Below are positions 37,322 to 41,860 of a DNA stretch of 41,860 nt, piece by piece; position 1 is the stretch's first letter; every line of letters starts with the position of its first letter. The stretch comes from Planctomycetales bacterium (lineage in GTDB: Bacteria; Planctomycetota; JAKEIC01): positions 1 through 41,860 of the forward strand of contig JAKEIC010000361.1 in the NCBI GenBank assembly GCA_022614695.1, written 5' to 3'. Below the pieces are notes generated by a model, which was not told where the DNA came from, made no database searches, and saw nothing but the letters and a program-made list of their open reading frames with translations. The translations under genes were made by a program, and so were the position numbers.

Positions 37322-40300
37322 ATGACGCTCCGGATCGTCCCCCTCCTCGTTCTCTCTTCGGCCCTCGCCCTCGCGGCGGGGGCCGGCTGCTCCAAGGAGA
37401 AGTCCTCCGGCTCCGCGGCGCCCGCGCCCGCCCCGCCTCCTCCCACTCCGGTAGCGATCACGTCTCTCGCGCCGGTCTCGGGACCGACCACGGGAGGGAC
37501 CGCCATCACGATCACGGGGACGGGCTTCCAGACCGGAGCGGCCGTGACCGTCGGCGGATCGGCGGCGACGACCGTCGTGGTGGTCTCCGCTACCACGATC
37601 ACCTGCGTGACGCCGGCCGGCGCCGCCGGACCCGCGAACGTCGTCGTCACGAACCCCGACACCACGACGGCCACGGCCACGAACGCCTTCACCTACACGT
37701 CGGGTCCGGCCCCGGCGCCGACGGTCGCCACGCTGAACCCGACATTCGGCCCGACGTCCGGCGGGACGACGGTGACCGTCACGGGCACCGGGTTCCAGAC
37801 GGGAGCCACCGTCACGGTCGGCGGGACCGCCGCCACGACGGTCACCGTGCTCACCGCGGGGACCCTCACGTTCGTCACCCCCGCGGGGACGGCCGGGCCG
37901 GCGACCGTCGTCGTCACGAACCCGGGCCCGTCCTCGGTCACGGTGACGAATGGCTTCACCTACGGCTCCCCGGCACCGACCGTCACCGCGATCTCCCCGA
38001 CCTCGGGCCCCGTCGCGGGCGGGACCACGGTCACGATCACAGGGAGCGGGTTCCAGAAGAGCGGCGCCTCCCAGGCGACCGTGATGATCGGGACGGCCGC
38101 CGCCACCGGGGTCCAGGTCCCGAACGGCGGGACGATCGTCTGCACCACCGGCGCGAGCGGGCTCGTCGGCCCGCAGAACGTCGTCGTGACGAACCCGGAC
38201 ACGCAGACGGGGACCCTCTCGAACGGGTACACGTACGTCGGGCCGACGCCCACGATCTCCGCCGTCTCCCCGACCTCCGGGACGCAGTCCGGCGGGACGA
38301 CGGTGACGATCACGGGGACGAACTTCTTCCCGGGGGCCACCGTGACGATCGGCGGCACGGCGGCCACGGTGACCTCTGTCACCGCGACGACGATCGTCTT
38401 GACGACCGGCGCCGGGGCGATGGGCCCCGCGAACGTCGTCGTCACGAACCTGGACGGTAACTCGGCGACGGCGACAGGAGGGTTCACCTACCTCGGGCCG
38501 CCTCCGACGCTCTCGACGGTGTCCCCGGGCGTCGGGCCAACCACAGGTGGGACATTCGTCACGCTCACGGGGACCAACTTCGCGGCCGGCGCCACCGCCA
38601 CCGTCGGGGGCACCCTGGCGACGACGGTCACGGTCGTGAACACGACCACGATCACCTGCACGACGCCCTCGGGCGCGATGGGCCCGGCGTCGGTCGTCGT
38701 GACGAACGTGGACGGTCAGTCGGCGACCCTCGCCAGCGGATTCGTGTTCCAGGGTCCTGCGCCGACCCTCACCTCCGTCACCCCGAGCACGGGCCCCACA
38801 TCGGGCGGAACCCTCGTCACCCTCGCCGGGACGAACTTCGCCGCCGGCGCGACCGTCCTGTTCGGGACCGCCTCGGCGACGTCGGTCATGGTCGTGAGCA
38901 CGACCACCATCACGTGCGTGACGCCCACCGGCTCGGCCGGCGCCGTGAGCGTCACCGTGACGAACGTGGACCTGCAGTCGGCGACGGTTCCCTCCGGCTA
39001 CACCTACACGGTCCCCGCCGACTCGACTCCCCCGACGTTTTCGGGCGTCGCGTCCGCCACGGCAATCTCCCCCTTCGCCGTGGAACTCCGCTGGACCGCC
39101 GCCACCGACAACGTGAGCGCCTCGGCGAACATCCGCTACCGGGTCTATGTCGCGACGACGGCCGGCGGGGAGAACTTCAGCGCCCCGACCCTCACGACCG
39201 ACCCCGGGGTCACCTCGGTCGTCGTCGGGGGGCTCAACCCCGGCACCCTCTACTACTTCGTCGTGCGCGCCGTGGACGAGGCCGGCAACGAGGAGACGAA
39301 CACGGTCGAGGTGAACGCGACGACGCCCACGGCGCGCGCGGCCGGCTGGAACGCGGCGGGTCCGCTCGGGACGGCCCGGCAGAACGGTTCGCTCACGCTC
39401 CTCGCGGACGGCCGGCTCCTGGCGGCCGGGGGGATCGGCGGGACGCCCCTCGCCACGGCGGAGATCTACGACCCGGCGACCCGGACCTGGACCGCCACGG
39501 GCTCTCTCACCGCCGCGCGCTACCAGCACACGGCGACTCTGCTCCCGACCGGGCGAGTGCTCGCGGCGGGCGGCCGGAACGCCGGCGGCGCCGTGGTGAC
39601 CACGGCGGAGCTCTACGACCCCGTCGCGGGCACGTGGTCCACCACAGGCTCGATGGCGACCGCGCGCACGCTCCACGGGGCAAACCTGCTCGGGTCGGGA
39701 CTCGTGCTCGCGTCGGGGGGGTTCAACGGCACGACCGTCGCGGCGGCGGCCGAGCTCTACGATCCGACCACGGGGACTTGGACCGCCACCGGCTCGCTCG
39801 CGACGGCCCGGTACTGGCAGACGGCGACTCTGCTCCCCGCGGGGCGCGTCCTCTGCGCCGGGGGCTTCGGCGGGACGGTCCTCACGAGCTGCGAGATCTA
39901 CGACCCGTCCACGGGGACGTGGACCGGCACCGGGGCGCTCACGGGTCAGCGCTACTACCACACGGCGACGCTCCTCGCGCCCGGCCGGGTGCTCGCGTAC
40001 GGCGGCCACAACGGCTCGTTCTCGATCGCGACGGCGGAGCTCTACGACCCCGCGACCGGCACGTGGACGGCCACGGGCGGGACGACGGCGGCGCGGCGGA
40101 ACCACGCGGCCCTCCTCCTCCCGACCGGCCGGGTGCTCGTCGCCGGCGGGTTCAACACGACTTCCCTCTCCACGGCCGAGCTCTACGACCCCCCGACCGC
40201 CACCTGGATCGCGACGGCGTCCCTCGGAGCGGCCCGAGACCTCCCGAGCGCGGCTCTGCTCCCGGACGGGTCGGTCCTGGTCACCGGCGGCCAGAATGCG

Positions 40301-41743
40301 GGCGGGACCCTCGGCACCAGCGAGACCTACGACTACGACTCGGGCGCCTGGCACGCGCGCGGCTCGCTCACGACGGCCCGGATGGACCTCCCGACGACTC
40401 TCCTCCCCGACGGGCGCGTGCTCGCGGCCGGCGGCTGGTCCGGGACCGGGAGCACCTATCTCGCGAGCTGCGAGGTCTGGAGCCCCGCGACGGGCACGTG
40501 GACCGCGACGGGGTCCCTCGCGACGGCCCGCGGCCACACGAGCGGGTCGCTCCTCGCGAACGGCCGGTTTCTGATCTCGGGCGGCTCGACCACCGGGAAC
40601 ACGGTCCTGAACTCGGCCGAGAGCTACGACCCGACGACCGGCACGTGGTCGAGCGCAGGCTCGTTCACGACGGCGCGCGAGTTCCACGGCTCGACGCTCC
40701 TCCCGGACGGGAGGGTGCTCGTGGCGGGCGGCACGAACGGCGCCGGCGGTGCGCTCACGAGCTGCCAGCTCTACGATCCGACGACGGGCACCTGGGCGGC
40801 CACCGGCTCCCTCGCCACCGCGCGCTTCTACCAGACGGCGACCGTCCTCCGTACCGGCGTGGTCCTTGCGGCGGGCGGCTACAACGGCCTCGCCGCCCTC
40901 GGGAGCTGCGAACTCTACAACCCGGCGACGGGGACCTGGGCCGCGACGGGCGCCCTCGGGACCGCCCGCGGGCTCCACAGTGCCACTCTCCTACGGACCG
41001 GCCGCGTCCTGGTCGCGGGCGGGTTCACGACGGCCGCGACGGCCACCTGCGAGGTCTTCGACCCGGCGACCGGGACTTGGACAACGACCGCGGCCCTCTC
41101 CGCGGCGCGGACGAGCCACTCCGCGACCCTCCTCCTCTCGGGGAACGTCCTCGTGGCGGGCGGGGACTCGGGGACCTCCGCGCTCACGGGAGTCGAGATC
41201 TACGAGCCGGGCCGCGGGACGTGGCGGGGCGGGCCCGCACTACCGGCCGCGCGCGCCGAGCACTCGGCGACTCTCCTCCTCTCGGGTCAGGTTCTCGTCA
41301 CCGAGGGCTGGAACCTGACGAACCCGGTGACGAGCACCGTCCTCTTCGACGAGGGGCGCGGCTTCTCCTCGCCCTGGCAGCCGCGCGTGGACTCGGTCGC
41401 CGGCTCCTCGGCGTTCCCTGTGACGCTCGCGTATGCGACCGCGACGGCGGTCGCCGGGGTCCGGCTGCGCGGGATCTCCGAGGGCTCGAGCGGCTCCTGG
41501 TCCATCCAGGCCTCCGCCACCGACGTCCCCCTCGTGACCCTCACCGGCCCGATCGGCGGGAACCTCGGCTCCTACGAGCACGGCGCCGGCCGGGTGACGG
41601 CCCTCCCCGCGACGGCCTTCGCGAGCGGGACCGCGCTCACGTTCACGACCCCGGCCTCGGGCGCGATCCCGAAGGGCTACTACCTCCTGCGGGTGACCAC
41701 GAACGGCATCCCCTCGGAGGCGCGCATCGTGAGATTCCCGTAG
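37322..41743 (+). CDS. Giant lipoprotein: six IPT/TIG repeats, FN3, fourteen Kelch-like repeats
   Basis: 1473 residues. The signal MTLRIVPLLVLSSALALAAG then AGCSKEKSSG is a lipoprotein signal (AGAGC). Six IPT/TIG domains of about 85 residues lie at roughly 40-560, each opening with SPTSGPxxGGTxVTITGTxF. One FN3-like domain follows (about 562-668, STPPTFSGVASATAISPFAV). Fourteen Kelch-like units (about 670-1345) have the form YDPxTGTWTATGSLxTARxx then HTATLLPxGRVLxAGG, enough for two seven-bladed propellers. The C-terminal beta domain (FSSPWQPRVDSVAGSSAFPV to RIVRFP) resembles that of galactose-oxidase-like proteins, but the copper ligands were not identified. It is probably a surface adhesin or scaffold. 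It is transcribed away from coaB after a 178-base gap. Confidence 0.92.
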   Translation: MTLRIVPLLVLSSALALAAGAGCSKEKSSGSAAPAPAPPPPTPVAITSLAPVSGPTTGGTAITITGTGFQTGAAVTVGGSAATTVVVVSATTITCVTPAGAAGPANVVVTNPDTTTATATNAFTYTSGPAPAPTVATLNPTFGPTSGGTTVTVTGTGFQTGATVTVGGTAATTVTVLTAGTLTFVTPAGTAGPATVVVTNPGPSSVTVTNGFTYGSPAPTVTAISPTSGPVAGGTTVTITGSGFQKSGASQATVMIGTAAATGVQVPNGGTIVCTTGASGLVGPQNVVVTNPDTQTGTLSNGYTYVGPTPTISAVSPTSGTQSGGTTVTITGTNFFPGATVTIGGTAATVTSVTATTIVLTTGAGAMGPANVVVTNLDGNSATATGGFTYLGPPPTLSTVSPGVGPTTGGTFVTLTGTNFAAGATATVGGTLATTVTVVNTTTITCTTPSGAMGPASVVVTNVDGQSATLASGFVFQGPAPTLTSVTPSTGPTSGGTLVTLAGTNFAAGATVLFGTASATSVMVVSTTTITCVTPTGSAGAVSVTVTNVDLQSATVPSGYTYTVPADSTPPTFSGVASATAISPFAVELRWTAATDNVSASANIRYRVYVATTAGGENFSAPTLTTDPGVTSVVVGGLNPGTLYYFVVRAVDEAGNEETNTVEVNATTPTARAAGWNAAGPLGTARQNGSLTLLADGRLLAAGGIGGTPLATAEIYDPATRTWTATGSLTAARYQHTATLLPTGRVLAAGGRNAGGAVVTTAELYDPVAGTWSTTGSMATARTLHGANLLGSGLVLASGGFNGTTVAAAAELYDPTTGTWTATGSLATARYWQTATLLPAGRVLCAGGFGGTVLTSCEIYDPSTGTWTGTGALTGQRYYHTATLLAPGRVLAYGGHNGSFSIATAELYDPATGTWTATGGTTAARRNHAALLLPTGRVLVAGGFNTTSLSTAELYDPPTATWIATASLGAARDLPSAALLPDGSVLVTGGQNAGGTLGTSETYDYDSGAWHARGSLTTARMDLPTTLLPDGRVLAAGGWSGTGSTYLASCEVWSPATGTWTATGSLATARGHTSGSLLANGRFLISGGSTTGNTVLNSAESYDPTTGTWSSAGSFTTAREFHGSTLLPDGRVLVAGGTNGAGGALTSCQLYDPTTGTWAATGSLATARFYQTATVLRTGVVLAAGGYNGLAALGSCELYNPATGTWAATGALGTARGLHSATLLRTGRVLVAGGFTTAATATCEVFDPATGTWTTTAALSAARTSHSATLLLSGNVLVAGGDSGTSALTGVEIYEPGRGTWRGGPALPAARAEHSATLLLSGQVLVTEGWNLTNPVTSTVLFDEGRGFSSPWQPRVDSVAGSSAFPVTLAYATATAVAGVRLRGISEGSSGSWSIQASATDVPLVTLTGPIGGNLGSYEHGAGRVTALPATAFASGTALTFTTPASGAIPKGYYLLRVTTNGIPSEARIVRFP

Positions 41744-41784
41744 AGGTCCGGATACACCGAAGGTGGAGTGGTGCACTCTTTTCT

Positions 41785-41860
41785 TGGACACCCGTTTGGG
41801 AGATCCTCCGAGGGAGGAGAGAGGTGTCCATGGTGAGCGAGAAGTCTTCTTCGGTCCCGC
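41785..41860 (+). mobile_element. Possible left end of an IS3-type element (partial)
   Basis: TGGACACC (41785-41792) and GGTGTCCA (41823-41830) form an inverted pair, and a hairpin TCCTCC/GGAGGA (41804-41809 and 41813-41818) covers the putative ribosome binding site. The spacing and the TTGGACACC motif recall the ends of IS3-family elements, from memory only. The right end is outside the window, so this is tentative. Confidence 0.35.
41830..41860 (+). CDS. Start of a possible transposase OrfA (cut by window edge)
   Basis: An ATG at 41830-41832 follows GGAGGAGAGAGG and opens MVSEKSSSVP before the window ends. The length is too short for a family call. An IS3-type OrfA is suggested only by the inverted repeat around its start. 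Confidence 0.3.
   Translation, partial: MVSEKSSSVP

Noticed and set aside
36671-40978. A 1435-codon open frame on the minus strand across the IPT/Kelch gene
   Set aside because: It is an antisense shadow of a repeat-rich, GC-biased gene. The translation is Arg/Gly/Asp-rich low complexity with no domains, and it also overlaps coaB.
37322-41743. Phage tail or integron-type repeat array
   Set aside because: The repeats are in frame and code for IPT and Kelch domains in one lipoprotein; no phage or integrase genes are nearby.
1-41860. CRISPR arrays, tRNA or rRNA genes
   Set aside because: No regularly spaced direct repeats with spacers, and no tRNA-like cloverleaf or rRNA stretches, were seen in the intergenic regions.

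Overview
This is a gene-dense window of very high GC (about 80% in sampled lines of the core regions) from a diderm bacterium. LptE- and BamD-like lipoproteins and many lipoboxes point to an outer membrane. The style resembles Planctomycetota or a similar deep lineage: a Ser/Thr kinase with a transmembrane segment and a secreted-type C-terminal domain beside ECF sigma factors, a separate coaC and coaB, a recO-bamD-lptE run, many TPR proteins and short intergenic spacing. The phylum is an inference. No rRNA, tRNA or CRISPR array was seen.

Layout. 1-3.2 kb: tail of a diguanylate cyclase, then an RsbU/RsbW/STAS partner-switching module closed by a perfect hairpin. 3.2-9.8 kb: transglutaminase/TPR lipoprotein, membrane protein, divergent NAD-kinase-like and SPFH pair, GT4 glycosyltransferase, stand-alone RQC-like winged-helix protein. 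9.8-13.5 kb: recO-bamD-lptE on the minus strand, divergent from purH. 13.5-19.2 kb: methyltransferase, membrane proteins, an M3-like HExxH peptidase, and a kinase-TPR gene that has lost its kinase N-lobe. 19.2-21.4 kb: gmk, coaC and a TlpA/thioredoxin-like gene whose active site reads W-(UGA)-G-P-C, a probable selenoprotein with a SECIS-like hairpin right after the UGA.

21.4-36.4 kb looks like accessory DNA lying between coaC and coaB: a MazEF-type toxin-antitoxin pair with a palindromic operator, a kinase / ECF sigma / anti-sigma operon, a divergent second sigma factor, a HTH protein, then nine consecutive small genes (28.2-36.4 kb) for mostly exported proteins or lipoproteins. Several of these carry zinc ribbons or DnaJ-type CxxCxGxG clusters without a J domain. 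This stretch has lower GC (53-67% in three sampled 60-base lines). coaB resumes the housekeeping style at 36.5 kb. It is followed by a 1473-residue lipoprotein with six IPT/TIG repeats, an FN3 domain and fourteen Kelch-like repeats. The window ends in what may be the left end of an IS3-type element.

Most notable: the UGA-containing thioredoxin-fold gene, and the cluster of exported zinc-ribbon/DnaJ-CR proteins downstream of a sigma factor and a HTH protein, which matches no system I can name.
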